Shown: piece after piece, positions 52,401 through 60,967 of the stretch
How the letters are laid out: each line of letters opens with the position of its first letter
Numbering within the stretch: position 1 is the stretch's first letter
DNA from: Aliivibrio fischeri
Lineage (GTDB): Bacteria; Pseudomonadota; Gammaproteobacteria; Enterobacterales; Vibrionaceae
Reading direction: 5' to 3'
Assembly (NCBI RefSeq): GCF_009727955.1
Contig: NZ_WOBR01000003.1
Span: forward strand, 180,069-244,068
Length of the DNA: 64,000 bases
The notes under the pieces: generated by a model
The model's database searches: none
Told to the model about the DNA's origin: nothing
The model's input: only the letters and a program-made list of their open reading frames with translations
Made by a program: the position numbers and the translations under genes

Positions 52401-53797
52401 TTGAAGGTAGTGACTTATTTGTCAGTATCCCTGTTGGTTTAAGTGCTTATGTTACCGATAAAAACAATTCAAGTGCTAACAGTAACTGTCCATCAGAAGA
52501 TGTAAGCTGCTCTATTTTTGCTCACGCTGGTGAAACCTTTAATTTAAATGTAAAAGCACATGCATGGATGGGAGATAACGACACCTATCTTGCTGATAAC
52601 CCAGTGACACCAAACTATGCTCAAGATAACTTAATTTTAGATCATACGTTAGTTGCTCCTTCTCAGCAGTTAGGAGGGAATACAGGTAACTTATCAACCA
52701 ACCACTACGATCATCAAATAGCACAAGGGAGTACCAACCGTGTTCCTCAAAGTATTAGTGAAGTGGGTGTGTTCGATATATCAGTTACCCCACCAGAAGG
52801 CTATTTAGGCAGTTCCGCATATCAAATTAAAGCAGCAAACACAGGCTCTATTGGTCGATTTACTCCTGCTTATTTTAATGTCTTGGGGGACAAACCAAGC
52901 ATTCAAGAGGGTTGTAATGATTTTACTTACATGGGACAAACGTTCAGCTTTACAGAATCACCAACATTAAGTCTTTACCCGTTATCTGAAACAGGAACCT
53001 TACTGCAAAACTACACGATTGGTTCATGGTGGCGTTATAACAACGGCTGGAATTTAAGAACCTATACGGCTTCACCATCAAATATGTCCATCATTGATAG
53101 TGAAACTCTTTCAGTTTTAGGTCAGCGCTCTGGTTTTGCAACTCCGGGGAACGTAATTAAATTACCAGCACAATCTAAAATGCAACTGCAAGGGGCGAAT
53201 TTACGCTACATCAAACCTTTCAATCCTAAAGCCCCCGTTGAAGATACAATAACACTGCAATTAGCGGCGGATGACTTAAGAGACCAAGACCAAATTTGTT
53301 ATAAAACCAATGCTTCTGGTGATTGTCTGGGCTACGCATTTCCAGCCACTGATACTCAACGACAAGAATGGGGACGTATCACTATGGAAGATGCATATGG
53401 CTCTGAATTGAATGATCTTGAATCTAAAATACAAACGGAATCTTATACCGGCAATCAATTCGTCAAAATCGATGACAGCTGTACCGTTTTATCTATGCCT
53501 GAATTCAGTTTTGATGTGGGTAAAGATCCTAGTGCGCTACCCGTAGGAAAAGGGACAACAGCAGCAAGTTTAAATAAAACTGATAATGACGATAGCTTAA
53601 TAAATTTGAAATTCACAGCACCAGGTAATGGCAACCAAGGACAAGTTGTACCAACGCTTTCTTTATTAAACTTACCGTGGTTGCAACAAGATGCCGATAA
53701 TAACCAATCTTTTGAAGATTCTATAAAAGCGATCATTCATTTTGGCATTTATAGAGGAAGTGATCGTATTATATGGAACCGAGAACAAACAAACTGA
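49403..53797 (+). CDS. mshQ: MshQ-like giant adhesin with LamG, lectin and DUF6701 regions
   Basis: This 1464-residue secreted protein has a signal peptide (MIKPFSRSLIISAFSLCLMP, cut about residue 25). Residues about 150-265 form a polymerising bactofilin-like repeat region (NNDAKI, NNSYIEGYVYAYDKL, NNQSHIDGRA). About 280-505 is a LamG/concanavalin-like domain, and about 515-765 a bacterial L-type lectin-like domain (GADGLAIVFSD, GGWLGIGLDEYGN). The remainder is DUF6701-like, as in MshQ. An alternative GTG at 49400 lies one codon earlier. No glycosyl or protease active site is seen. It follows the minor pilins and may act as a pilus-tip or shaft adhesin. Confidence 0.7.
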   Translation: MIKPFSRSLIISAFSLCLMPLNAFAFQTINPNTYFPGIAQGHSMKCSSPKQLTMYNDAKIEGTQGRSLDFCSSISQYELPDDSCDDGNGGYHQCSITGRNTPALNLGSFIHNNSSRSETCDSGTSYFDKKKYSNITLRGTCDGYLGHNSQEQLIKTLTLESTQVTLSSGDYWVENLNMFGTAHINVTGSARLFVKNDIELNNDAKITKTGNVSLFVVGYDDISLHNNSYIEGYVYAYDKLTLNNQSHIDGRASSRSLFMEGDAYINRTLTPPPTLPPAALSLRLDENSWSGAIGEVKDSSGNDFNGTAKNRIQPKKDNPALPVDMANMGTCGYGDFKKSQTQYIEVPHNSKLSNEDTITVSAWINPSSYPSYNRLNTIVSKNGNYEFHLNSQGQINWYWELKDTYYPINLTTRESIPLNRWSHIVIRYDAHNTHKASIFVNGVEVRSIIEPVYPLKHLKENTQPLQVGNDYDLTRTFDGLIDEVNVYDQALTDEQVNQLYQQRHPCPDNVEMTCYEDNFDSLTTSWVTSRSSGSFTPTVINGRLQLTQARRAQSTASSYQYLYPALGNKIEVEFDYMAYGGNGADGLAIVFSDAEVTPQAGAFGGPLGYGFKNNSEAVKPGFTGGWLGIGLDEYGNYSKEGGSKNYNSYNTAQSVVLRGSGARYSGYNYIAGNRVSPDIDNNTGYNKTHRYRITIDSTNRNNANVTVERSVVNAGHAPSFSKVIGPIDVLRPPYNQDEPPENFIMSLTGSTGQLYNTHEIDNFKVCALYSKPIGEQIDHFEFDHSGQGSTCDVSNVTLRACADESCSTLFTEDVDVTLDTSNLGGDGYWLNGNNITVRNGIANLSIGKPTQGNVKLDVVSSSPSTKPFSHTLCSINGQSLSDQNCTLNFESEGLTVIVPDKLANKPVEATIKGCGNSFTGTKNIQLWSDYITPKQSNLIGSPTLYGLVNNSWKDIGKQESAATTFALNFTNNEAKITLNYADAGQLQLNAKYQKSYYQNIEGSDLFVSIPVGLSAYVTDKNNSSANSNCPSEDVSCSIFAHAGETFNLNVKAHAWMGDNDTYLADNPVTPNYAQDNLILDHTLVAPSQQLGGNTGNLSTNHYDHQIAQGSTNRVPQSISEVGVFDISVTPPEGYLGSSAYQIKAANTGSIGRFTPAYFNVLGDKPSIQEGCNDFTYMGQTFSFTESPTLSLYPLSETGTLLQNYTIGSWWRYNNGWNLRTYTASPSNMSIIDSETLSVLGQRSGFATPGNVIKLPAQSKMQLQGANLRYIKPFNPKAPVEDTITLQLAADDLRDQDQICYKTNASGDCLGYAFPATDTQRQEWGRITMEDAYGSELNDLESKIQTESYTGNQFVKIDDSCTVLSMPEFSFDVGKDPSALPVGKGTTAASLNKTDNDDSLINLKFTAPGNGNQGQVVPTLSLLNLPWLQQDADNNQSFEDSIKAIIHFGIYRGSDRIIWNREQTN

Positions 53798-53819
53798 TCA
53801 TCAAAAGTAAGGATTGATA

Positions 53820-54740
53820 ATGAAAGACGAATACAGTTACCCAATTGGCATTAAAGGCCAACCTTGGGGAGAGCAAGAAAAAGCAGCATGGCTTTCAACG
53901 ATGACAGTAAAACGCTCATATCAAGAAGAAGTCGTAACAAAAATCACGGCTCTATCTGAGCGTTTCGATGTATCACAATATGGTGCTTTATCTTATGATA
54001 CTGAACGCTTTCCGCTTTTGTGTATCAAAACAAAACAATGGGATGATACAAAACCAACATTGCTGATCAGTGGTGGCGTGCACGGTTACGAAACCTCTGG
54101 AGTTCATGGTGCGCTGCAATTTGTCGATACAAAAGCTGAGCACTACAGCCAATGGTTCAATATTGTTGTTGCTCCTTGTGTAAGCCCATGGGGTTATGAA
54201 GTGATCAACCGTTGGAACCCAACAGCGACGGATCCTAACCGCTCGTTTTATCCAAATAGCCCAGCTGAAGAATCGGCAGGATTAATGACATTAGTTGCTT
54301 CACTAGATGCACCAGTATTTGCTCATATCGATTTGCACGAAACAACCGATAGTGATGAAACAGAGTTTCGCCCAGCATTGGCTGCTCGTGATGGTATCGC
54401 TTACATTGAAGGCTATATTCCCGATGGTTTTTATACGGTTGGAGATACAGAAAAGCCAGCTCCAGAGTTCCAAAAAGCCATTATTGATTCTGTTCGTACC
54501 GTGACTCACATTGCGCCACCAGATGAAAATAACCAAATTATCGGTTCTGATGTGGTTCAAGAAGGGGTAATTAATTATCCGACTAAAAAGTTAGGACTAT
54601 GTGCAGGCTTAACTGATGCTGATTACGTATCAACAACGGAAGTCTACCCAGATAGCGAAAAAGTAACCGATCAGGAGTGTAATGACGCGCAAGTTGCGGC
54701 AATTGTCGGCGCTTTAGAATACCTACTAGCTCAACGATAA
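53820..54740 (+). CDS. M14-family metallocarboxypeptidase-like protein
   Basis: This 306-residue cytoplasmic protein resembles M14 carboxypeptidases. Zinc-binding H and E sit in SGGVHGYETSG, with H in HIDLHETTD as third ligand. The substrate-binding NPNRSF-like site is TATDPNRSFYPNSP. There is no signal peptide. A TTG at 53814 is in frame, but AAGGATTGATA before the ATG at 53820 fixes the start. It begins 22 bases after the giant adhesin gene with no terminator between, so it could be read from the same transcript. Substrate unknown. Confidence 0.75.
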   Translation: MKDEYSYPIGIKGQPWGEQEKAAWLSTMTVKRSYQEEVVTKITALSERFDVSQYGALSYDTERFPLLCIKTKQWDDTKPTLLISGGVHGYETSGVHGALQFVDTKAEHYSQWFNIVVAPCVSPWGYEVINRWNPTATDPNRSFYPNSPAEESAGLMTLVASLDAPVFAHIDLHETTDSDETEFRPALAARDGIAYIEGYIPDGFYTVGDTEKPAPEFQKAIIDSVRTVTHIAPPDENNQIIGSDVVQEGVINYPTKKLGLCAGLTDADYVSTTEVYPDSEKVTDQECNDAQVAAIVGALEYLLAQR

Positions 54741-55004
54741 CGATTCCGTTCTCTTATTTAAAAAATAGATGATATCGTTCGAAAAGAAACCTCTTTGAAT
54801 GATTCATCTATTCCCTACCTTATTATTGATTACTTAAGAAACAATAAAAACATATTATAAACAAATAATACAAAATAACGAAACAAACGACCACAAAACA
54901 CTATTACTTACAATATTTAAACGATGCTTTTTTGAGAATATCGTACTTTGTTACATTCTTTTAATGATAAAATACGAAAAGTAATTATCTAAAAGAGACT
55001 CCTT

Positions 55005-56480
55005 ATGTGGAACAAACTAAATAAGTCCATGATGTTTTGCCAAATGATGTTTGGCTTATCATTTTATGGCGTAATGGTTATTTTAACTCGCTTTTTCCTT
55101 GAAGAACTAAACTACAGCGAAGCTGACACCATGATGGTTGTTGGTGCATTTTCATCAATTGGTCCATTATTTGCGATTGCTGGTGGATTCATTGCTGACA
55201 AATTTTTAGGTGCTTATCGCTCACTGACGATAAGTTACTTTGGTTTCGCTACCGGCTATGCTTTACTCGTTTTAGGATCTTACACTGCAAATGTTCCAAT
55301 GGCACTTTGCGGTATCGCTTTAGCAAGTTATGGTAGAGGATTAATGTCTCCTTCATACCCAAGCTTATATAAGCGTACTTTTGATACTCAAGAACATTTT
55401 GAAAACTGCTACCCAGTAAACTATTCAGTCAATAATGTTGGTGCCCTATTAGGCCAATACTTATTCCCAATGTTTGTTCTTGTTTTAGGGTTCCACGGAA
55501 GTTTCTTATTATCATGTGTTCTTGCTTTATTAGCTTTTTCGACTCTGGTTATCTTCCGAAAACCACTGCTAACCGTTGGTGCTCATATTGATCAAAAACC
55601 AGTTAGCACACAAAACTGGATCTCTTTTTTAATCACCTCAGCAGCAATGATTGCATTGGTATTCTTCATGTTCTCTAACATGGATATTGGGCAAAATATT
55701 GTTTATGCCATTGGTCTTGCTGCTATCGGTTACTTCGTATTGTTAATGCTGAAATCAGGGAAATCTGACGCGTTAAAAATGGGAACTATCCTAATAATGA
55801 CAGCACTAACAACGGCATTCTTCGTATACTACGGTCAAATGATGACATCAATGACCATGGTAACGATCAATACTATGCGCGGTGATTTATTCGACCTAAT
55901 CCCTATTGCTCCTGAAGCCTCAATGGCAATGAACCCATTATGGTGTATTGTTGCAGGACCAATTATTTCAATGCTTTTCTCTGCGCTTGAAAAACGTGAT
56001 ATTCACTTTTCAACTGCAACGAAAATCGGTTTTGCCTTTATTCTAACGGCCATTGCTTTTGGCATTTTAACTATGGCCGTAATGGGCGTTGGTGAAGATG
56101 CGATTATTCGTCCAGAAGTATTCTTACTTATTCACTTCTTCCAAGCATTTGCAGAAGTAATTGTAGGTAGCTTAGTGGTGGCATTCATTCTGTCTGTTGC
56201 ACCAAAACACATTGAGAACTTCTCAGTAAGTCTTTTCTCTGTTGCGATGGCATTAAGTGGCATCATTGGCGCAGTTTTCTCAACATCTATTGCGCAAGAA
56301 AAAGGTCACGTGATTACTCAAGAGTTTGTACAAACAGTATATGGTAGTTACTTCCAATTACTCACCGTGCTTGCTGTTGTAATGGTTGCTGTCGCTTTTG
56401 TTGCTTCATTCATCATTCGTAAAATGCTTGAAAGCAGTAAACAAGCGGAAGATACTGAATTGAAAGAACAAAAAGCATAA
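55005..56480 (+). CDS. POT/PTR-family transporter (peptide-type MFS)
   Basis: This is a membrane transporter of 491 residues with about 12-14 helices. The POT-like start FYGVMVILTRFFLEELNYSE and AGGFIADKFLGAYRS after helix 2, together with GIALASYGRGLMSPSYPSLY, fit the proton-coupled oligopeptide transporter family. ENCYPVNYSVNNVGALLGQY is the second family signature region. Substrates are probably di- and tripeptides, but not certain. It stands alone, with a promoter region upstream and a bidirectional terminator after it. Confidence 0.82.
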   Translation: MWNKLNKSMMFCQMMFGLSFYGVMVILTRFFLEELNYSEADTMMVVGAFSSIGPLFAIAGGFIADKFLGAYRSLTISYFGFATGYALLVLGSYTANVPMALCGIALASYGRGLMSPSYPSLYKRTFDTQEHFENCYPVNYSVNNVGALLGQYLFPMFVLVLGFHGSFLLSCVLALLAFSTLVIFRKPLLTVGAHIDQKPVSTQNWISFLITSAAMIALVFFMFSNMDIGQNIVYAIGLAAIGYFVLLMLKSGKSDALKMGTILIMTALTTAFFVYYGQMMTSMTMVTINTMRGDLFDLIPIAPEASMAMNPLWCIVAGPIISMLFSALEKRDIHFSTATKIGFAFILTAIAFGILTMAVMGVGEDAIIRPEVFLLIHFFQAFAEVIVGSLVVAFILSVAPKHIENFSVSLFSVAMALSGIIGAVFSTSIAQEKGHVITQEFVQTVYGSYFQLLTVLAVVMVAVAFVASFIIRKMLESSKQAEDTELKEQKA

Positions 56481-56517
56481 GTCTCGTTCTAAAATTCAGC
56501 TATATGCCTTATAACTG

Positions 56518-56546
56518 AAAGCCTTACCATTATATGGTGAGGCTTT
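56518..56546. terminator. Bidirectional terminator between the POT and H-NOX kinase genes
   Basis: AAAGCCTTACCAT (56518-56530) pairs with ATGGTGAGGCTTTTTT (from 56534) with one T-G wobble and a 3-base loop. A-run and T-run support both directions. Confidence 0.82.
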
Positions 56547-56547
56547 T

Positions 56548-58275
56548 TTATATAAGCTTAGCTCCCCACGATTTTAGCATTGCTTCCAATTCCGCAGCTT
56601 TATAAGGTTTACTTAAAGTATCGTCCATTCCAGCATCTATACACGCTTTAACCTCCATTGAGGTGGTTCCGGCAGTTAACGCTAAAATTGGTTTTCTATA
56701 CCCTTGCTCTCTTAAACGCTTTGTTGTTTCAAATCCATCAAGAATCGGCATTCGACAATCCATTAAAACAATATCAACATCATGCTCTTGTAAATAGGTT
56801 AACGCTTCCATCCCGTCATTAGCAAAATCAGGGGTTATTCCAAGTTTATTTAGCATCATATTTAAAATTACTTGATTCATTTTAATATCTTCAACAGCCA
56901 AAATAGACAGGTTTTCAATTGAACAAGACAACTGATTATTTTCACTTGAATGTATTCTTTGTTCGCAAACTACCTCTAATGGTAGTTTAACTTGAAATTC
57001 AGAACCTTTACCTAGCTCACTTTTAAAACTTAACTCACCAGACATCGCATCAACGAGTAACTTACAAATAGATAAGCCCAGTCCCGTGCCTTCAAACTGT
57101 CGTTGACTAGAGTTATCAACTTGAGTAAATGGTTCAAAAAGAGACTTTTGTTTGTCTTGTGGGATCCCACACCCCGTATCAGAAACAATTAATAATAAAG
57201 CATTTTCCTGCCAACCTACCTTTAAACTAATATGCCCACTTTTCGTAAACTTAAATGCGTTACCAATTAAATTCACTAAAATTTGCTGAACTCTGTCAAT
57301 ATCTCCCATAAGAAATTGAGGCAAATTATCTGCAATGTGAATATCAAATCGTAAGCACTTTTCTGCCATCTGTGGCGTAAAGATCTGCTCGATAGTTTTC
57401 ACTAATACGCAAGGTTTAAATTGCGCAAGCTTTAGCTCTAACATTCCTGCACTCATCTTACTAAAGTCCAACAAATCATTAATTATAATTCTAAGCATTT
57501 GACCTGATTGATGAATGGTCTCTAGAAGTTTATTTTGATATTCCGTTATTTCTGTATCTTCCATAAGTTCAGCTGAACCTAATAACCCATTTAATGGAGT
57601 TCTTAATTCATGATTTATCATAACGACGAAATCCCTCGTAGCCCTTTCTGAACTTTCAGCTCTTCTTTTTTCTTTTAATGTTTTATCAAGTAGGTATTTA
57701 CGTTCAAACGCAGCGTTAATCATTTCAGAAATAAGGCTAAACTGTTTCTCGATTGTATCGCGCCACATAGTATTTGGAGAGGCATTAAAAATAAGCTGAA
57801 TTGCACCCGATTCAATATTTTCAAGCTCAAAGAAAACAGTCATCTGAGTTAGGCTTTCATTCCATTTAACAGGATGTGAAGCATGAGAAAGAGACTCAAA
57901 TTCACGTGTCTTCCCTGCATATAATTGAGTGAGTGTACCATTAACATTGGATGAAAAAGACAGACATACTGATTGAATACTATTAAGACAACCTAAATCA
58001 TTAACTAAGCTCTGCAACAACATTTGTGTGGGTTGCTCTCTTAGTAATCGTTGGTTGTAATCCAATAAAATGGAATCGAGATAGCTTTTAAACTCGAGTA
58101 AAACAACGTCTTTTTCCGCCTTTTCTTGGACAGTAAACAATGTATCTTCTACCAATTGCTTTGCCATATAAAGCTCATGACTTTTACGCTCTAATAACTC
58201 TTCAGCCGCTTTTCTCGCGGATTTCTCTCGTTTAATTTTCCGATTCAATAATTCAATTGTTTTATCAACATCCAT
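56548..58275 (-). CDS. Hybrid sensor kinase paired with H-NOX (HnoK-like)
   Basis: This 575-residue cytoplasmic hybrid kinase has no transmembrane segment. An N-terminal coiled coil is followed by a GAF-like region, HisKA with phospho-accepting H in VMINHELRTPLNGLL, HATPase (NLIGNAFKFT, DTGCGIPQDK, GTGLGLSICKLLV) and a C-terminal receiver with aspartate in DIVLMDCRMPILDG. It lies 18 bases after the H-NOX gene, which supplies the sensory domain as a separate protein that inhibits or activates the kinase on NO binding. In V. fischeri the equivalent pair is hnoX and a partner kinase (HnoK-like). Downstream HPt and output proteins are not in this window. Confidence 0.88.
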   Translation of the reverse strand: MDVDKTIELLNRKIKREKSARKAAEELLERKSHELYMAKQLVEDTLFTVQEKAEKDVVLLEFKSYLDSILLDYNQRLLREQPTQMLLQSLVNDLGCLNSIQSVCLSFSSNVNGTLTQLYAGKTREFESLSHASHPVKWNESLTQMTVFFELENIESGAIQLIFNASPNTMWRDTIEKQFSLISEMINAAFERKYLLDKTLKEKRRAESSERATRDFVVMINHELRTPLNGLLGSAELMEDTEITEYQNKLLETIHQSGQMLRIIINDLLDFSKMSAGMLELKLAQFKPCVLVKTIEQIFTPQMAEKCLRFDIHIADNLPQFLMGDIDRVQQILVNLIGNAFKFTKSGHISLKVGWQENALLLIVSDTGCGIPQDKQKSLFEPFTQVDNSSQRQFEGTGLGLSICKLLVDAMSGELSFKSELGKGSEFQVKLPLEVVCEQRIHSSENNQLSCSIENLSILAVEDIKMNQVILNMMLNKLGITPDFANDGMEALTYLQEHDVDIVLMDCRMPILDGFETTKRLREQGYRKPILALTAGTTSMEVKACIDAGMDDTLSKPYKAAELEAMLKSWGAKLI

Positions 58276-58293
58276 TTATTTTGCCTTAATCTT

Positions 58294-58827
58294 TTATGAT
58301 TTGGTTAAGGTGAAACGAACTTGAGAACCATCATCTAAAATAGGAGTCATCTGGATATCAATGCTCTCATTAAAATGTTCTGCACAACCTAAAATCAATC
58401 CAAAACAAACATGAGAGAAGCAACGAGCAGAAATATAATCCATCACCATTTCGGTCTCTGTACTTGATATAAACTTAAAACGGGGGGGATTAGCTTCAGC
58501 GTATAGCTTCTTCACTTCTAAATGAATATAGCTTTCTACTTGCCTGATAAAGTCAAACGTAGTTAATGCTTGCCCATCTAGCCCCGGCATACTTTGAAAT
58601 AAAGTAAGAAAAACAGATTTACCATATACTTGCTGTAAATCTTCAATGCTTATGCCAGTCACTTTACTTAATGATATAATAAGCTTTACCAGATGCTTAT
58701 GATCATAAGTACCAACAGCGGTATAAGCTCCTTCATCATCATTTTCATCTAATATTTTCTGACAAACGTCTAACCCAAATTGATCTTCAACTAACTCTAA
58801 GAACTCTGAAAAAATGATCCCTTTCAT
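58294..58827 (-). CDS. hnoX: H-NOX nitric oxide sensor protein
   Basis: This 177-residue haem-binding sensor has the H-NOX fold. The proximal haem ligand is H102 in YIHLEVKKLY, at the same number as in canonical H-NOX proteins. The propionate-binding triad YxSxR is Y131, S133, R135 in DYISAR. No distal tyrosine that would favour oxygen is evident, so it is an NO sensor of the facultative-anaerobe type. The start is the ATG at 58827 after AAGGAGTGTTT; a GTG two codons upstream is in frame but less likely. The kinase gene follows in the same operon. Confidence 0.92.
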   Translation of the reverse strand: MKGIIFSEFLELVEDQFGLDVCQKILDENDDEGAYTAVGTYDHKHLVKLIISLSKVTGISIEDLQQVYGKSVFLTLFQSMPGLDGQALTTFDFIRQVESYIHLEVKKLYAEANPPRFKFISSTETEMVMDYISARCFSHVCFGLILGCAEHFNESIDIQMTPILDDGSQVRFTLTKS

Positions 58828-59107
58828 AAACACTCCTTTTTATACTCATTTAAGTGTAGGAAAAAATAGAAAAATTACCAATACTCATAGAGATAAAGAA
58901 ACTGTAAATAAAGTGCATAACGAGACAAAATAAAAATATGATTTAAAATGGCATTCGAATAATAAATATATAAATATCTTCTATATGCATGCCAAATCTT
59001 ATAAAATCTGCGCTCGCTTCCATAATTATCAAAATAAAGACACCTTTTTGACAGTTTATTCTATAAACTTATAAATATACTTATAACTAACTTGCAGAAA
59101 TTCACAA
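58828..59107. other. AT-rich divergent region between hnoX and the lipoprotein gene
   Basis: No gene is supported in these 280 bases. No convincing NsrR or FNR site was found, although short palindromic-looking AT stretches occur (see rejected items). Confidence 0.35.
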
Positions 59108-59569
59108 ATGAAAGCACTTCTTTCGTTCATATCATTATTAGCGCTTCTTTCTGGCTGTAGTCCTGAATCCCAATTAATCTCAAATACAGTAACATGTAAT
59201 AATGACGAATATATATTGTCGTTACCTGAAGATATTTACGCATATCGTCATGCAATGGCTGAGTTTTCACAAATAGGTGGAACCAACCCATTACAATCGA
59301 CCTCTTATAAAAATAAGTGCATTCCGAAAACATCATTTAAAGACTTATCTCAAACAAGCGCTCAAGAGATATTCGATACAACTTATAAGGATGCGGGAAG
59401 AGTGACACACTTTAGAATCAAAAATAATGTCGCTTATGTAGAATTAAAAGCAAATACAGAGGGGTGGGCTGGCGTCTCTGCATCATTAGCAGCAGTAAAC
59501 CCAATTATAAAACGGAATTTATTTTTAAATAGTAAAGTTGAAGAAGTTATTGTTGGTGAAATAAAATAA
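59108..59569 (+). CDS. Hypothetical lipoprotein
   Basis: This 153-residue protein has a lipoprotein signal with lipobox LLSGC, cysteine at 17. The mature part has two further cysteines that could pair. No motif is recognised. It is convergent with the secreted repeat-protein gene and shares its terminator region. Likely a periplasmic or outer-membrane lipoprotein of unknown role. Confidence 0.65.
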   Translation: MKALLSFISLLALLSGCSPESQLISNTVTCNNDEYILSLPEDIYAYRHAMAEFSQIGGTNPLQSTSYKNKCIPKTSFKDLSQTSAQEIFDTTYKDAGRVTHFRIKNNVAYVELKANTEGWAGVSASLAAVNPIIKRNLFLNSKVEEVIVGEIK

Positions 59570-59597
59570 AAAGCCATGGTAGTAGCTACCATGGCTT
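59566..59597. terminator. Terminator between the lipoprotein and repeat-protein genes
   Basis: AAGCCATGGTAG (59571-59582) and CTACCATGGCTT (59586-59597) are perfect 12-base arms around three bases. A T-run follows on the minus strand, so it mainly ends the repeat-protein gene at 59623. Confidence 0.82.
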
Positions 59598-59622
59598 ATC
59601 TATTAATAACTTTATTAGAGTA

Positions 59623-60402
59623 TTAGTTTACTGAGTAATTAATTGCGATATCTTCAGATGAACCGGTAGTTAAACCAATAACTTTTAAATTAGCTGTGTG
59701 GCTACCTGACTCTGCTGTATTCACACCACCGATAATAGCAACCTCTTCATTGCTATCTACTGTTGCACCTGAATCTACAAATAATTGCTCAGGAGTAACC
59801 GCTTGGTTTAATCCGTATGAAGGTGTATTAGTTCCTGGAGTAACGATAATGTTATTGCCATATTCAATCTTATATTCAACATCAGCAACTGACTCACCAT
59901 CAACAATCAATGGTAAGTTATATGAAGCTGCACCAGCACTTGCATCAATAGCTTCATTCAATTCTTTTCCATCAAGGGTAACAGTGCTTGGTGAATAAAT
60001 GTGAATACCTGCATCATCTAGCAATTTTGTACCTGTTACGCTCGTTCCTAGCACATAACTAGGAACGATATCTTGTGTGTAATCATTAACGATTACATCG
60101 TATTTAACCGTTGATGAATCTTGAGAACCGGTTGTTAAGCCAAACACAGTAATAGTATGAGAGTTTGCACCACCAGTTTCAGTATCAACAGTATTTGTTT
60201 CTAAAATCATGTACTGCTCGTCAGCAACAACTGTTGTTAAGCTATCATTAACGAGTTGAGTATTGCTTACGCCATCATGCTGAAAATAAGCAGGTGTTTT
60301 TTGCTGTTCATGAATAACAACAGATGCAGAAGCTACGCTAGAAAAAACAATTGCAGTTGAGCAACATAATAGCGTTTTTTTAAAGATCTTATTCATTTTC
60401 AT
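59623..60402 (-). CDS. Secreted protein of three Ig-like tandem repeats
   Basis: This 259-residue protein has a signal peptide (MKMNKIFKKTLLCCSTAIVF, cut near SASA). The mature part consists of three tandem segments of about 70-75 residues, at 36-108, 113-185 and 193-259. Repeats one and three share VIGLTTGS/VFGLTTGS and a final hydrophobic alternating strand, and each begins with a TPxY or VPSY motif. The pattern suits bacterial Ig-like (DUF5011-type) folds. There is no cysteine in the mature repeats, no LPXTG and no clear anchor. Function unknown; an adhesin or extracellular matrix protein is possible. Confidence 0.62.
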   Translation of the reverse strand: MKMNKIFKKTLLCCSTAIVFSSVASASVVIHEQQKTPAYFQHDGVSNTQLVNDSLTTVVADEQYMILETNTVDTETGGANSHTITVFGLTTGSQDSSTVKYDVIVNDYTQDIVPSYVLGTSVTGTKLLDDAGIHIYSPSTVTLDGKELNEAIDASAGAASYNLPLIVDGESVADVEYKIEYGNNIIVTPGTNTPSYGLNQAVTPEQLFVDSGATVDSNEEVAIIGGVNTAESGSHTANLKVIGLTTGSSEDIAINYSVN

Positions 60403-60775
60403 ATTCCATATATTTATATTAAAAACTGACGTTAATTGTGATTAACACAAAAATGTTACTAATATATAATCCTGTTGCTCAATACTTATTTAAATAAAGC
60501 AGTAAATTATGCAACTATTTAAGCAAAACAGGCCTAAATATAAAAAACAAACATATCTAAATTAAAAACATATATTAAACAAATAACCAATTTAATATAA
60601 GAAATATGTAATGAAATAGTGAAAATGAAAAAATAAACGCATTATTTACTATTAAAAAGCCTTATTGTCGTTATATATGCAAAAAATGCATACATCACTT
60701 TACAAATGGTCATTTGCCTAATCAAGCCTCTTTCCATACTATTCGCGCTCTTATTTTTAACCCTAAGAGCGCAGC
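60403..60775. other. Very AT-rich spacer, repeat-protein gene to His-rich gene
   Basis: These 373 bases are extremely AT-rich, with runs of A and T and no supported gene. An ORF from 60706 overlaps the His-rich gene in another frame and has no ribosome-binding site. The promoters of both divergent genes should lie here. Confidence 0.4.
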
Positions 60776-60958
60776 ATGTTTTCACAATCCATTTTCGCTC
60801 AATTGGTCAGAATGAGTGTTTTATTGGTTTTAAGTCTAATTGCAGTTCACAACTCACCAACCTTATTAAATTTATTAGCTCAGCAAGCAGTTAATAGCGG
60901 TTGTCATCAGCAAACAGGGCAAGATCATAACCACCATCATTCTCACCACCATCACTAA
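60776..60958 (+). CDS. His-rich small membrane protein (60 residues)
   Basis: This 60-residue protein has one hydrophobic segment (MSVLLVLSLIAVHNSPTLLN) and a histidine-rich tail (DHNHHHSHHHH). Nine bases separate it from the MFS gene, and AAGAGCGCAG precedes the ATG. The His-tail suggests metal binding, for example nickel, zinc, cobalt or copper, and the tight linkage suggests it works with the transporter. It resembles in outline the DUF2946-type small metal-associated proteins, but I cannot confirm that. Confidence 0.6.
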   Translation: MFSQSIFAQLVRMSVLLVLSLIAVHNSPTLLNLLAQQAVNSGCHQQTGQDHNHHHSHHHH

Positions 60959-60967
60959 GAGCACATT

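Noticed and set aside
58930-58965. AT-rich sequence resembling an NsrR site upstream of hnoX
   Set aside because: Only the central ATTTTAAAT matches; flanking GC positions of the NsrR consensus are missing or shifted by one base.
60706-60894. 62-residue frame overlapping the His-rich gene
   Set aside because: A different frame from the His-rich gene with no ribosome-binding site; the 60776 frame is better supported.
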